Shown: one piece after another, positions 41,751-51,317 of the stretch
Layout of the letters: each line of letters opens with the position of its first letter
Numbering within the stretch: the first letter of the stretch is position 1
Assembly (NCBI GenBank): GCA_016713445.1
Contig: JADJPB010000008.1
Location: 62,001-126,000, forward strand
Direction: 5' to 3'
Length of the DNA: 64,000 nucleotides
Source: Bacteroidota bacterium
GTDB taxonomy: Bacteria > Bacteroidota > Bacteroidia > AKYH767-A > OLB10
Notes under the pieces: generated by a model
The model's database searches: none
Seen by the model: only the letters and a program-made list of their open reading frames with translations
What the model was told of the DNA's origin: nothing
Program-made: the position numbers and the translations under genes

Positions 41751-41904
41751 GATTCATTATGATTTACTGCAGTAACATAAAGAATTACAAATTGAACACG
41801 GATGACGCAGATTAAGCGGATAAAATCGGATTATTTCAATAGATGAAATAGATCATTTTCAAACATTAAACTTTGCTCCTACCTTCTGCAAGATAATCAT
41901 TTTC

Positions 41905-41922
41905 ATCGCGAAGCCTCGCGAT
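41905..41922. repeat. CGCGA dyad repeat (loop AGCC)
   Basis: ATCGCGA-AGCC-TCGCGAT is identical in core to the element at 7348. It lies 23 bp beyond the 3' end of the DUF983 gene. Confidence 0.7.
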
Positions 41923-41944
41923 TTTAAATTGTTTCATCTTTAAA

Positions 41945-42328
41945 TCACTTCTTCTTCAATCCCGCATCGTACTTCACAAAAATATTCAGCCAAATAGCGC
42001 GGGCTGTACGGAAGGTGTAAGGTGCTATCGCGGCTAAGACAAGCGTATCCGCTATGATGAAAGTGAGAGCGCTGAAATTGGGAAATAACACCCAATAAAA
42101 TAAAAACACAGCTACGGAAACTGCAATGGTGAATGCATAACTTACATACATGGCGCCATAATAATAACCTGGTTCGGGTTCGAAATTGAGTCCGCAGTTG
42201 GGACAATGGGAATGCATCTTCGACATTGTCTTTAAATGATAAGGATTGCGATCGATAAACATATCGCCTTGCAAGCACTGTGGACATTTATGCAAGAATG
42301 AACTGTTTATTTTGGTGATTAATTTCAT
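41945..42328 (-). CDS. DUF983 membrane protein with zinc-ribbon motif
   Basis: 127 residues. Two CPxC pairs (HKCPQCLQGDMF and SHCPNCGLNFEPEPGYYYGAMYVSY) precede two hydrophobic segments (TIAVSVAVFLFYWVLF and LTFIIADTLVLAAIAPY). This layout is diagnostic of DUF983, a family common in Bacteroidota and alphaproteobacteria and of unknown function. A near-match -7 element (GATCTTTG) lies about 21 nt before the ATG. It is intact and apparently monocistronic. Confidence 0.88.
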   Translation of the reverse strand: MKLITKINSSFLHKCPQCLQGDMFIDRNPYHLKTMSKMHSHCPNCGLNFEPEPGYYYGAMYVSYAFTIAVSVAVFLFYWVLFPNFSALTFIIADTLVLAAIAPYTFRTARAIWLNIFVKYDAGLKKK

Positions 42329-42421
42329 AATAGAGAGTGCAAAGATCGTGAATTACCTTTGATAATGATTGAAAGAAAACCTGATTTAAATCGTATTTTA
42401 AAATTGAAAGTCAAGTAAAAA

Positions 42422-43465
42422 CTACTTCACTAAAACCCATGCATTTTTCTCAAATTCAACTTTAATTACAGAGAGTTCAGCTTGCACTTTAGACATATTA
42501 TTGGATGAATACAAACTAACAATATATAATCCTTGATTGTTTTGTCCAATGATGCTTGCATCGTATCCTAACAAATCGGCTTCTGCAATTAAATTCTTAG
42601 CATTTTCCTCTGATCGAAAACATCCACCTACTACATAAAATGAACGAGTAGAACTTTCTTTAGTTTCAGCCACTGCTTCCACTTCTTTCACCACTGGAGC
42701 AACGTGAGTAGAATCGATAGGTGTTAACCCTGCTTCTTGAACAGGAATAATTTCAGGAGTAGAATCTATTGCTGCAGGTAAAACACTTTCTTCAACAATA
42801 GGTGAATTCTCAAAAGGAGCGATGTCTGAATCTTTAACACCCGAATAACTTACTTCAGGACCTTTATAGATTTCATTCAAGGGAAGAATCTGTGCCAATC
42901 CTGTGTTTAATGTTTCTATTACTTTCGGATTAAACACCAACAACGCAAAAACGGCAGCGGCTGGAATTAACTCCAACAAACGCCATACTTGCCAAGATTT
43001 TTTTTCTCCGGCAACTTTTAATTTCTTCACTTTTGCTCCTGCTTCTCTTCTGATGGCTGGCGAATGAATCGTAGTTAAACCAAATGCATCCAAGGAATAA
43101 TTCTCGGCTGTATCGGGTTCAAACTGAATTCGACTTTCGCCATCAAAATTCATAGCACCAATTTTTTCAAACTGAACGAATTCATTCGCTTGCAAACGCG
43201 TGATCACATCTTCAACAAAATACTTGATTTTAGTTACTGCATCACCGTAAGTAATTCCTTCGCGGCGAGAAATGTAATTCGCTAAGAGTCCATCGTTGGT
43301 ACGTAAACTCGCATTAAATGCAATTCGGCGAACGGGAGGATTAAAAGTATGTTGGGCTGGATTTAAAAATGCAGAACGACTATTGGCCACAAATCCACCC
43401 AAGCCAGGAATGATTACACAATCACTGACATACAATAACTCGCTGATATATAACGGAATACGCAA
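42422..43465 (-). CDS. HU-CCDC81 and SPOR domain protein
   Basis: The N-terminal HU-like CCDC81 domain begins with YISELLYVSDCVIIPGLGGFVAN and contains ASLRTNDGLLANYIS, a Bacteroidota pattern. A single transmembrane helix follows (LELIPAAAVFALLVF), then a proline/acid-rich linker, and a C-terminal SPOR domain (RSFYVVGGCFRSEENAKNLI) expected to bind denuded peptidoglycan at the septum. The protein likely links the nucleoid or cytoplasm to cell-wall division sites. A TTG at 43465 fits the domain start better than the upstream TTG at 43498, which overlaps a TATCTTAG promoter-like octamer. The gene is intact. Confidence 0.88.
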   Translation of the reverse strand: MRIPLYISELLYVSDCVIIPGLGGFVANSRSAFLNPAQHTFNPPVRRIAFNASLRTNDGLLANYISRREGITYGDAVTKIKYFVEDVITRLQANEFVQFEKIGAMNFDGESRIQFEPDTAENYSLDAFGLTTIHSPAIRREAGAKVKKLKVAGEKKSWQVWRLLELIPAAAVFALLVFNPKVIETLNTGLAQILPLNEIYKGPEVSYSGVKDSDIAPFENSPIVEESVLPAAIDSTPEIIPVQEAGLTPIDSTHVAPVVKEVEAVAETKESSTRSFYVVGGCFRSEENAKNLIAEADLLGYDASIIGQNNQGLYIVSLYSSNNMSKVQAELSVIKVEFEKNAWVLVK

Positions 43466-43750
43466 TTTTGCTGTTCTAAAGGTGCTAAGATAGTACAATG
43501 AAGAGGGAAAGGCAAATCGACTGGGTAAAGAGTATCAAAATCAAGGTAAAAAGATAATTCTAGCTATTTAGGATATGATATCATTTATAAGTATTAAATA
43601 GTTCAAAATTATAATTATATTTTTTCCGAGTTTAGCACTCACACTGACTTGTACTGAATAGATTACATAAATTAGGTTGATTTGGTTCTTCGGACATCAA
43701 TTATATAAATTTCAATTTTAAATTAAGATTCTAGTCCTATTTTACTTTTT

Positions 43751-43775
43751 ACTTTCTTTTACGTGAAAAGAAAGT
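43751..43775. repeat. 10-bp inverted repeat ACTTTCTTTT / AAAAGAAAGT
   Basis: Perfect arms around an ACGTG loop. It could be the edge of a dispersed repeat or an A/T hairpin. Function not inferred. Confidence 0.6.
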
Positions 43776-43901
43776 GCAACTCCGATTATTTTTATCTTCC
43801 TATAAATAGAATTGTGGAATGCCGACTTACATTCTATAAACTTTAAACCTTTCGCTAGTTTTATTTGTAGAGTCGGTATAACCAAAGAAAGCACGCCACC
43901 C

Positions 43902-43921
43902 ATCCCGATAGCTATCGGGAT
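43902..43921. repeat. 20-bp perfect palindrome with CCCGATAGCTATCGGG core
   Basis: The half motif ATAGCTATCGGGA recurs at about 60545 and 60938 within the mosaic repeat array, so this is a dispersed element. Confidence 0.75.
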
Positions 43922-44060
43922 TGCCTGGACGACCTTCGCGCCGTACCGAACGAAATTCCTGTTTATTAAAATTTACTGCACGAATAATACATCCATTTAT
44001 ATATAAATAATTGGACTACATACTATGTATAAATGGTATAATCTAAATCACAGAAAATAA

Positions 44061-44808
44061 TCACGGAGAAATGTACTGTTGTGCTCTTTGTAAATCTTCG
44101 GGGGTATCTACCGCCATGGTTTCAAACTCGGTAATACGGGTTCGAATTTTAAATCCATGCTCAAGCCAACGGAGTTGCTCGAGCGATTCAATTTTTTCCA
44201 ACACTCCTTGTTGCAATTGAGTTAAGGTTGGCAAGATGGACACTTGATACCCATAAATACCAATATGCTTATAATAATTATGTTGAGGCAACCAATGTTC
44301 CGTTTTAAAATTTTTCATGAATGGAATGGGCTGACGAGAAAAATAAAGGGCATCGCCATTTGCTGCCACTACCACCTTCGGAATATTTTCATTGATTAAT
44401 TCATTGTGCGAACGAATGATCTTTACCAACGTCGCGATGTCTACTTTCTCATCACTCAATGCATCGGCCAACAAATCAATTTGACCTGGATCAATAAAAG
44501 GTTCATCGCCTTGAATATTGATGACGGCATCGAAAGTCTCATCTAATTTAGAAAGTGCCTCTGCGCAACGATCGGTACCGGAAGGATGGTCGGTGCGGGT
44601 GAGGATCACATCACCCCCCAAAGCTCCTAACGGTTTCGGCTATACGATTATCATCGGTAGCTACCACCACCCTTTGCAATGAAGTTGATTTCTTTGCTTG
44701 CTCATATACTCTTTCGATCATTGTTTTGCCTGCAATTAAGGCAAGGGGTTTACCTGGAAATCGAGTTGAATCGTAACGTGCAGGAATAATTCCAACAATC
44801 TTCTTCAT
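44061..44808 (-). CDS. kdsB: 3-deoxy-manno-octulosonate cytidylyltransferase (one frameshift)
   Basis: KdsB activates KDO as CMP-KDO for the lipopolysaccharide inner core. The nucleotide-binding start is GIIPARYDSTRFPGKPL, followed by VVATDD, TRTDHPSGTDRCAEA, and VINIQGDEPFI with the metal-binding acidic residues. The C-terminus includes HIGIYGYQ and LEQLRWLEHGFKIR. The joined length of about 248 residues is typical. One frame change in a C-run near 44612-44617 separates the first 65 codons. The gene starts 1 nt after the stop of the T9SS type B cargo, so both are on one transcript. Confidence 0.92.
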
Positions 44809-44809
44809 T

Positions 44810-47431
44810 CTATTTAACTTTTGCTCCGCGGTACAGATGAATAAATCCTTTTAAAATTCGTGGTTTGGTTTCTCCGTTCAACATAAGTTCATTCACCTTA
44901 CAAACATAAAAATAAACGCCTTCAGGACTTTCTTCGCCATTATTCCTTCGCTTACCGTTCCAATTTATATCCGCATCGGTCGTTTCAAAAACTAAATCGC
45001 CCCAACGATTAAAAATTTGCATATCTACATCTTTTACATCACGGTATGGTAGTATGGGATGATAAATATCGTTAACTGAATTTCCATCTGGTGTAAAGAT
45101 ATTTGGCAACACATAGTCGGGACAACTTTCCGTACATACGATATTACTCGACAAACTCACATTCGAACTTGAATCTGTCGCTGTAATATAATAACATCCT
45201 GCAATCGAATTTATCCCCTGATATATGTAAGAATAATTTCCTGCACTCACCGTAGCAATTTGCGAAAACTGATTATTACCCGGACCCGAATAGTACAAAG
45301 TGTATTCAAATACATCATAAGCACAAGTAGTATCAATCGACCAAATTAACGTATCGAGCAATGCAGGACAATTGGGTCCATTCACTAGTAATGGTGGACA
45401 TGGTGCTTCATTATCAATGGGCGTACTGCAAAAAATTTGAGATTTATTTATAATAGGATTCACCAATCCAGCCACAAAATATTCACCAACGCTTTTCACA
45501 TAATAACAATAATTTTGTCCATTCACCAGCGAATCATCTACATAAGTAAGATTACTTGTAACGCCGATAGAATCAAAAACATTAGGTAAATTTTCGCGAT
45601 ACACAACGTACTCATGGTTTGTCCAAGGTACATTAACATTGAACGATAAATTATTTTTCTCATCGCCTGGAGTAGCTGTTAAATAAATACTGTAAGCGGT
45701 TTGTGAATTACCCAGAGAAAAAACATTACCAGGCGTATCATTCCAAAACTGTACTCTATAACGATATTGAACATCCTTTGTATTTAAACCATTGTCTGTA
45801 TAAGTAGTATCATTCAAATTGGTGTAAGTAATTACATCAACAAAATTTCCAGAAGCATCGGCACGTTGCAAAATATAACGATAAGGCCCAGGAGTTTGAA
45901 TTGTATCTAACTCAGTAGGTTTTCCCCAAGCAACATAAATTTGTCCAGTAGCAAGATCCGTAGTGTTTACATCCACATTCGTGATTACAGGTAAGTCACG
46001 GCGGAGACTATTACAAAACTCGATTGAAGCATAACTCTCGGCACCATCGGGATAAAAAGCCGTTATCATATAGCAATACTGTACTGCGATGGCTAGACCG
46101 TTTCCATTATTATTATCAATATAGTTGGTAGTACCTAGACCGTTCACGGAAGCAATTCGTACATATCCAGTGTAAGCTGGTACTCCTGTCTCACAGTAAC
46201 CTGGAATAAATCCATACGAACTCACACGACGATAAACATGATAACCAACCGCCTCAGCACAAGCACTTTGATCCCAACTCAACTGAATTGTATTTCCAAT
46301 TGGAACTGAAATCGGATTCTTTGGAGAAGGTCCAACAACGGTAATATTCACCGATTCTAAATCGGCGAGTTCAACTTGAGCGTTATTATCCCTAGCCTTA
46401 AACACAACCGCGTAAGGCGCTTTACGAACGTGTGCACAATTCGTATTCCAGTCAAATACTCCTATAGCGGTTCCTTGAGCCGGAGTAGAATTAAATGTTG
46501 CAGGACTCACTAATACTTCGAAAGGTCCACCGGTTGCAGAAAGCGTTACTGTTTCCGTCGCGGTAGGGTCGGTAGCAGATATAGTAAACGAAAGAAATGC
46601 ACCCGCTTCAACGCAAGTATCCACAATATTTGAGAATACGGGAGGATCATTAATGGGCGGATAAATAGTGATCTGCATGTCGCGCGTGACGTATCCGATA
46701 TTGAGCAAACCAATCCCAGGAATATTTCTCCATTCACGAATAATCATCGCCACGTTATACTCTCCAATTTGCTGTGGTGCATTCCATACTAAATCACCTG
46801 AAATCGCATCTAAAGAAAATGAAATACTACCTACCGGATAAGAAAAAGTTGGGATGGGAGCACCTCCAAATCCCTTACATTGTACTAATTCATACGAAAG
46901 ACTATCTCCATCGGGATCAAATGCATTCGGATTATGAATAAAAATTCGATTTACGGCACCATCATCAATTGGTGGTTGCAACAATTGAGGAGACGAATTC
47001 GTGAGGAAAGCTGGAGAAATAATTAACTGTGTTTCGACATAAAATGGCAGATTCACAGAACCTTGAATATTTATAATATTAGCATTTCTATTTTCATCTA
47101 AAAAATACATCTTATAGCTTCCGCTACCAGGATAGGTATGCTCTCCAAAATAAATATTTCGTTGAATGTCGGGACCTACATTAAAAGTAATGCTTGCACG
47201 TGGTAATGTATCACGATTACCATCTCCCCACCAAAATTCCAATTCAGGGCGGTCGGCTGGACTTGAAGTTTTCGTATACGTAACGATGGTTGCCCTATAG
47301 GTGTATGTACTTAGTTTTACATACGTGATTTCACCGGCACGATTATGAGTAGCATAAGCCTCGTTAGAAAAAACAATAAACATTATTCCGACGAACAAAA
47401 AGAGCAATTTAGTAGAATTTCGGATCATCAT
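44810..47431 (-). CDS. T9SS type B (gliding-motility-type) secreted protein
   Basis: A protein of 873 residues, intact. The signal peptide ends SNEAYATHNRAGEITYV, an opening shared by many Bacteroidota PKD/fibronectin-like surface proteins. Cadherin-like FDPDGDSLSYELV and fibronectin-III-like segments fill the body. The type B sorting domain shows YVLPNIFTPDGNSVNDIYHP, then MQIFNRWGDLVFETTD and GVYFYVCKV at the end. It is expected to be anchored or released by the T9SS, possibly in adhesion or gliding. It lies between mqnC (30 bp upstream) and kdsB (1 nt downstream) in one operon, an unusual mixture. Confidence 0.85.
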   Translation of the reverse strand: MMIRNSTKLLFLFVGIMFIVFSNEAYATHNRAGEITYVKLSTYTYRATIVTYTKTSSPADRPELEFWWGDGNRDTLPRASITFNVGPDIQRNIYFGEHTYPGSGSYKMYFLDENRNANIINIQGSVNLPFYVETQLIISPAFLTNSSPQLLQPPIDDGAVNRIFIHNPNAFDPDGDSLSYELVQCKGFGGAPIPTFSYPVGSISFSLDAISGDLVWNAPQQIGEYNVAMIIREWRNIPGIGLLNIGYVTRDMQITIYPPINDPPVFSNIVDTCVEAGAFLSFTISATDPTATETVTLSATGGPFEVLVSPATFNSTPAQGTAIGVFDWNTNCAHVRKAPYAVVFKARDNNAQVELADLESVNITVVGPSPKNPISVPIGNTIQLSWDQSACAEAVGYHVYRRVSSYGFIPGYCETGVPAYTGYVRIASVNGLGTTNYIDNNNGNGLAIAVQYCYMITAFYPDGAESYASIEFCNSLRRDLPVITNVDVNTTDLATGQIYVAWGKPTELDTIQTPGPYRYILQRADASGNFVDVITYTNLNDTTYTDNGLNTKDVQYRYRVQFWNDTPGNVFSLGNSQTAYSIYLTATPGDEKNNLSFNVNVPWTNHEYVVYRENLPNVFDSIGVTSNLTYVDDSLVNGQNYCYYVKSVGEYFVAGLVNPIINKSQIFCSTPIDNEAPCPPLLVNGPNCPALLDTLIWSIDTTCAYDVFEYTLYYSGPGNNQFSQIATVSAGNYSYIYQGINSIAGCYYITATDSSSNVSLSSNIVCTESCPDYVLPNIFTPDGNSVNDIYHPILPYRDVKDVDMQIFNRWGDLVFETTDADINWNGKRRNNGEESPEGVYFYVCKVNELMLNGETKPRILKGFIHLYRGAKVK

Positions 47432-47461
47432 ATATATAAACGCAAGTCTGATAAAATTATT

Positions 47462-48586
47462 TTAGTAGGTGATTAGCTGTTGTTCCATCATTTCGGGCAA
47501 CGTACGATACTCATACTGTTGATTTCGCAAAGCAGGTTCGAAACCCGCCTCACGAATTGCTTCTTGAATTCCATCACTCGTAAAGCGGTGTGGTGCTCCG
47601 GCTGCCGAAACCACATTCTCTTCGATCATAATCGAACCAAAATCATTGGCTCCAGCTTCCAAACAAACTTGTGCAATCGATTTTCCGACGGTTAACCACG
47701 AAGCTTGAATATTTACAATATTTGGCAACATTATTCGGCTAATAGCAATGGTACGAATATATTCATCTCCACTCACGCTATTTCGAATTCCTTTTACACG
47801 ACGCAACATAGTACCTTCATCTTGGAAAGGCCAAGGAATAAAAGCAATAAATCCTTTGGCATGAACTGGCTTTTCACTCTGTACTTCACGCAACCACACT
47901 AAATGTTCAAAACGTTCATCTAACGTTTCTATATGTCCGAACATCATCGTAGCTGAAGTCGTAATATTTAGTTGATGGGCTGCACGCATCACATCCAGCC
48001 ATTCGCGACCCGAACATTTCCCTTTCGAAATCATTCTTCGCACTCTGTCATTTAAGATCTCTGCTCCTGCTCCTGGTAGCGAATCAAGTCCTGCTTTATG
48101 CAAGGCCTTCAACACATCTGTATGCGACATTTTCTCCAGCTTTGAAATATGTGCTATTTCGGGAGGACCCAATGCATGCAATTTCAACTCAGGATAAAGG
48201 GCTTTCAATTCCGAAAACAAATCAACATAAAAACTCAAACCAAGATCAGGATGATGTCCGCCTTGAAGAAGCAGTTGCTCGCCGCCATAGCGAAAAGTTT
48301 CTTCAATTTTTTCTTTATATTGATCAATGGTAGTCGTGTATGCTTCTGCATGTCCCGGAATTCGATAGAAATTGCAAAATTTACAGTTGGCGATACATAC
48401 ATTCGTAGTATTCACATTTCGATCGATGATCCAAGTTACTTTACCATCAGGTTTTTGCTTTTTCCGTAATTCATTCCCCACGTACATCAAATCGGCAGTG
48501 GATACATGTTCAAAAAGATATTTCCCCTCTTTGGCGGAGAGAAACTCAAAATTTAATGCTCGCTGGAGTAGTAGATCGCTATTCAT
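47462..48586 (-). CDS. mqnC: Cyclic dehypoxanthinyl futalosine synthase
   Basis: This is a radical-SAM enzyme of the futalosine route to menaquinone, forming the cyclic intermediate after hypoxanthine removal. The cluster motif is CIANCKFCNF (CxxxCxxC), followed by GGEQLLLQGGHHPDLG, ALGPPEI and SLPGAGAEIL, all typical of MqnC rather than MqnE. The 374-residue length fits. It is intact and probably the first gene of an operon with the T9SS type B cargo and kdsB. It indicates menaquinone-based respiration and the alternative biosynthetic route. Confidence 0.9.
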   Translation of the reverse strand: MNSDLLLQRALNFEFLSAKEGKYLFEHVSTADLMYVGNELRKKQKPDGKVTWIIDRNVNTTNVCIANCKFCNFYRIPGHAEAYTTTIDQYKEKIEETFRYGGEQLLLQGGHHPDLGLSFYVDLFSELKALYPELKLHALGPPEIAHISKLEKMSHTDVLKALHKAGLDSLPGAGAEILNDRVRRMISKGKCSGREWLDVMRAAHQLNITTSATMMFGHIETLDERFEHLVWLREVQSEKPVHAKGFIAFIPWPFQDEGTMLRRVKGIRNSVSGDEYIRTIAISRIMLPNIVNIQASWLTVGKSIAQVCLEAGANDFGSIMIEENVVSAAGAPHRFTSDGIQEAIREAGFEPALRNQQYEYRTLPEMMEQQLITY

Positions 48587-48708
48587 TTTTTCATCTTCAT
48601 TGCCTATAATAACCCCTATCTCAATTAAAAGTTATCATCAATTGCGATATAGAATTGAGGATGATAAAGGCTTTCCGTAATTTCATCCGCTCAAATTTAC
48701 GCAACTCT

Positions 48709-50148
48709 ATGCAGATCACACTAAAACACCTGTCATCTCCTCGTAAAGATGGACATATCTTGTTACTCTTTAAGAATGAGGACTTTTCGTCAACTTACTT
48801 TACGAAAGAAGAAATCGCCTATATTAAGTCGGAGCTTAAGGCTGAAAAGAAATTTGTCGCTGTAAACCAATACAATAGAATGGTTTACCTTCAACAAATC
48901 GAGACCGAAAAGAAGAATTCTTCTCAACGACTCGAAATGGCCCGAAAAAATGGATCCACCCAATTTTCCCGTCTTCAAGCTGGAAAAATTGAGCAAATCA
49001 CCCTTATTTCAACCTTGGCGCCTGAATTGGTACTGGCTTATTCGGAAGGACTAGTATTATCGGGATATCAATTTTTGAAATATAGAACAGGAAAGAAGAA
49101 AGAAGAACATTCTGTTAAAACAATTTTTATTCACTCGAAAGGGTTAACTGAAAAAGAAATTCAGCAACAAAACATACTCAATGAAGCAGTTTTCAAAGCG
49201 CGTGATTTAGTGAATGAGCCACAATCTTTTTTAAATGCTACTGAGTTTGCAAAACAGTTTACCTTGATGGGCAAACAAGCCGGATTCAAAGTACAGGTGT
49301 TGAACAAAGCGAAAATTAAGCAACTGAAGATGGGTGGAATACTTGCTGTTAATTTAGGATCGATTCAAGCTCCTACTTTCACCATCATGGAGTGGAAGCC
49401 AAAGAATGCGATCAATAAAAAACCAGTGGTATTAGTAGGCAAAGGTGTGGTGTACGATACCGGTGGAATGAGTTTGAAGCCTACTCCTAACTCGATGGAT
49501 TTTATGAAATGTGATATGGGCGGCGGTGCTACAGTGGGCGGCGCTATTTATGCTATTGCAAAAGCGAAACTTCCTGTACATGTGATTGCATTAGTTCCGG
49601 CAACGGACAATCGTCCCGATGGCGACGCTTATGTTCCGGGAGATGTGATTACGATGATGAGTGGGAAAACCGTTGAAGTATTGAATACCGATGCGGAAGG
49701 TAGATTGATTTTAGCAGATGCATTGCATTATGCAAAAAGATATAAGCCAGAGTTAGTGCTTGAATTTTCTACGCTGACAGGAGCCGCGGCAGCGGCGATT
49801 GGTCCGATGGGTATTGTTTGCATGGGTGATGTGAATGAGAAAACCCGAAAAGCATTACATACTGCTGGAGATAATGTGTATGAACGTCTCGCCGAATTTC
49901 CATTTTGGGAGGAGTATGATGATTGGATTAAGTCCGACATAGCAGACATCAAAAACGTAGGTGGCCCTAATGCGGGAGCTATCACTGCAGGAAGATTTTT
50001 AAATCATTTTGTGGATTATCCATATATGCATTTTGATATTGCAGCACCGGCGTTTAACAAATCGAACGACAGCTATCGACTGAAAAACGGAACAGGTGTA
50101 GGTGTAAGATTATTATTTGAGTACTTCAAAAGTTTATCTGGAAAATAA
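48709..50148 (+). CDS. Leucyl aminopeptidase (M17)
   Basis: A cytosolic di-zinc aminopeptidase of the PepA family, 479 residues from the ATG at 48709 (QITLKHLSSPRKDG). A longer frame exists to 48655, but its added residues are not family-like. The metal and active-site blocks are VGKGVVYDTGGMSLKP, MKCDMGGGATV, and the NTDAEGRLILADAL signature, with LTGAAAAAIGP after it. It is intact. It is divergent from mqnC with about 120 bp between them, so the start region is shared control DNA. Confidence 0.92.
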   Translation: MQITLKHLSSPRKDGHILLLFKNEDFSSTYFTKEEIAYIKSELKAEKKFVAVNQYNRMVYLQQIETEKKNSSQRLEMARKNGSTQFSRLQAGKIEQITLISTLAPELVLAYSEGLVLSGYQFLKYRTGKKKEEHSVKTIFIHSKGLTEKEIQQQNILNEAVFKARDLVNEPQSFLNATEFAKQFTLMGKQAGFKVQVLNKAKIKQLKMGGILAVNLGSIQAPTFTIMEWKPKNAINKKPVVLVGKGVVYDTGGMSLKPTPNSMDFMKCDMGGGATVGGAIYAIAKAKLPVHVIALVPATDNRPDGDAYVPGDVITMMSGKTVEVLNTDAEGRLILADALHYAKRYKPELVLEFSTLTGAAAAAIGPMGIVCMGDVNEKTRKALHTAGDNVYERLAEFPFWEEYDDWIKSDIADIKNVGGPNAGAITAGRFLNHFVDYPYMHFDIAAPAFNKSNDSYRLKNGTGVGVRLLFEYFKSLSGK

Positions 50149-50199
50149 AAACACAATCTACTTTTCTTTTTAAAATCATATCGTTGAAAATAAAATAAA

Positions 50200-51261
50200 A
50201 TGAGCACAGAGCACGAAGGCAGAATTAAAGTTGGAATCAGTATTGGTGATATTCACGGAATAGGTCCGGAAGTAGTGATCAAAGCATTATCAGATAATCG
50301 CATTACTCAAGTTTGCACTCCGATTATTTACGGCAACAGTAAGGTGATTTCGCATTATCGGAAGACTCTAAGCCAGCAAGAATTCAATTACAACACCATT
50401 CGCAGCATCCACGACATCATTCCGAAAAAAGTAAATCTAATTAACTGTTGGGAAGAAGAACTCAAAATTGAAATGGGGGTGGCTTCATCGGTGAATGGTC
50501 CGTATGCCATGAAAGCTTTAGCCGCTGCGACTAATGATTTGAAAGGTGGCTTCATTGATGCTTTAGTTACAGCACCTATCGACAAACACAGTATTGCTCC
50601 CGAAGGTGGATTTTCGGGACACACAGAGTACTTAGCAAAAGCATTTGACTCTTCCGATTACCTAATGTTTTTAGTGAGTGGGAATTTAAGAGTCGCTTTA
50701 GTGACGGGACATGTTCCCATATCGAAAATTGCACCCTTGATCACTGGAGAACGTATCAAGCAAAAATTAAATGTGATGATCAAATCACTCAAGCGTGATT
50801 TTGGTATTCGCAAACCAAGGATAGCTGTCTTAGGATTAAATCCTCATGCGGGTGATTCAGGTGTTATTGGAAACGAAGATCGCGACATCATTACACCTAC
50901 CATCAAAGAAGCTTTCGCGGCTGGATTGTTAGTTTTTGGCCCGTATTCTTCAGATGGATTCTTTGGAACTGGACAACAAGAAAAATTTGACGCTGTGTTG
51001 GCTATGTATCATGATCAGGGTTTGATTCCCTTCAAAACATTAGCTTTCGAAAACGGTGTTAATTTCACTGCAGGATTACCCATCGTACGCACCTCTCCAG
51101 ACCATGGTGTAGCGTATGATATTGCAGGCAAAGGTATCGCCAACGAATCCTCTTTGCGTGAGGCGATTTACACAGCAGTAGATATTGTCAATCGCAGAGT
51201 TGATTATGATGAGGTGAATGAAAAACCTTTGGCATTTGGAAAATTGACGGGGGAGCGATAA
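50200..51261 (+). CDS. pdxA: 4-hydroxythreonine-4-phosphate dehydrogenase
   Basis: PdxA oxidises 4-phosphohydroxy-threonine in pyridoxal 5'-phosphate synthesis (DXP-dependent route). The markers are GISIGDIHGIGPEV at the N-terminus, DALVTAPIDK, FSGHTEYLA with the metal-binding His, GLNPHAGDSGVIGNED, and AMYHDQGLIPFK followed by FTAGLPIVRTSPDHG. The 353-residue length is normal. It starts 51 bp after the aminopeptidase on the same strand and ends just before a long convergent hairpin. No frame breaks. Confidence 0.94.
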   Translation: MSTEHEGRIKVGISIGDIHGIGPEVVIKALSDNRITQVCTPIIYGNSKVISHYRKTLSQQEFNYNTIRSIHDIIPKKVNLINCWEEELKIEMGVASSVNGPYAMKALAAATNDLKGGFIDALVTAPIDKHSIAPEGGFSGHTEYLAKAFDSSDYLMFLVSGNLRVALVTGHVPISKIAPLITGERIKQKLNVMIKSLKRDFGIRKPRIAVLGLNPHAGDSGVIGNEDRDIITPTIKEAFAAGLLVFGPYSSDGFFGTGQQEKFDAVLAMYHDQGLIPFKTLAFENGVNFTAGLPIVRTSPDHGVAYDIAGKGIANESSLREAIYTAVDIVNRRVDYDEVNEKPLAFGKLTGER

Positions 51262-51262
51262 A

Positions 51263-51311
51263 ATCACTTCCCATAACTTAGGGTTTACACCCTAAGTTAT
51301 GGGGAAGTGAT
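51263..51311. terminator. Long hairpin between convergent pdxA and porU2
   Basis: A 22-bp stem (left arm ATCACTTCCCATAACTTAG and so on, right arm its complement with one bulged G) with a TTAC loop, lying between stop codons at 51261 and 51318. It could act as a bidirectional transcript end or RNA-stability element. The usual T-run is lacking on both sides. Confidence 0.65.
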
Positions 51312-51317
51312 CGTACA

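Larger units (their letters stand above)
43499..44060. other. Intergenic region with two inverted repeats, no gene
   Basis: About 560 bp between the SPOR gene and kdsB. It holds an ACTTTCTTTT/AAAAGAAAGT hairpin (43751-43775) and a 20-bp perfect palindrome at 43902-43921. Short frames here read through repeats and look non-coding. Confidence 0.55.

Noticed and set aside
43812..44006. Small plus-strand frame of 64 codons
   Set aside because: It spans a perfect palindrome and a dispersed repeat; likely non-coding.
47528..47545. GGTTCGAAACC resembling a tRNA T-arm
   Set aside because: It lies within the mqnC coding sequence, and no acceptor or anticodon stem can be folded around it.
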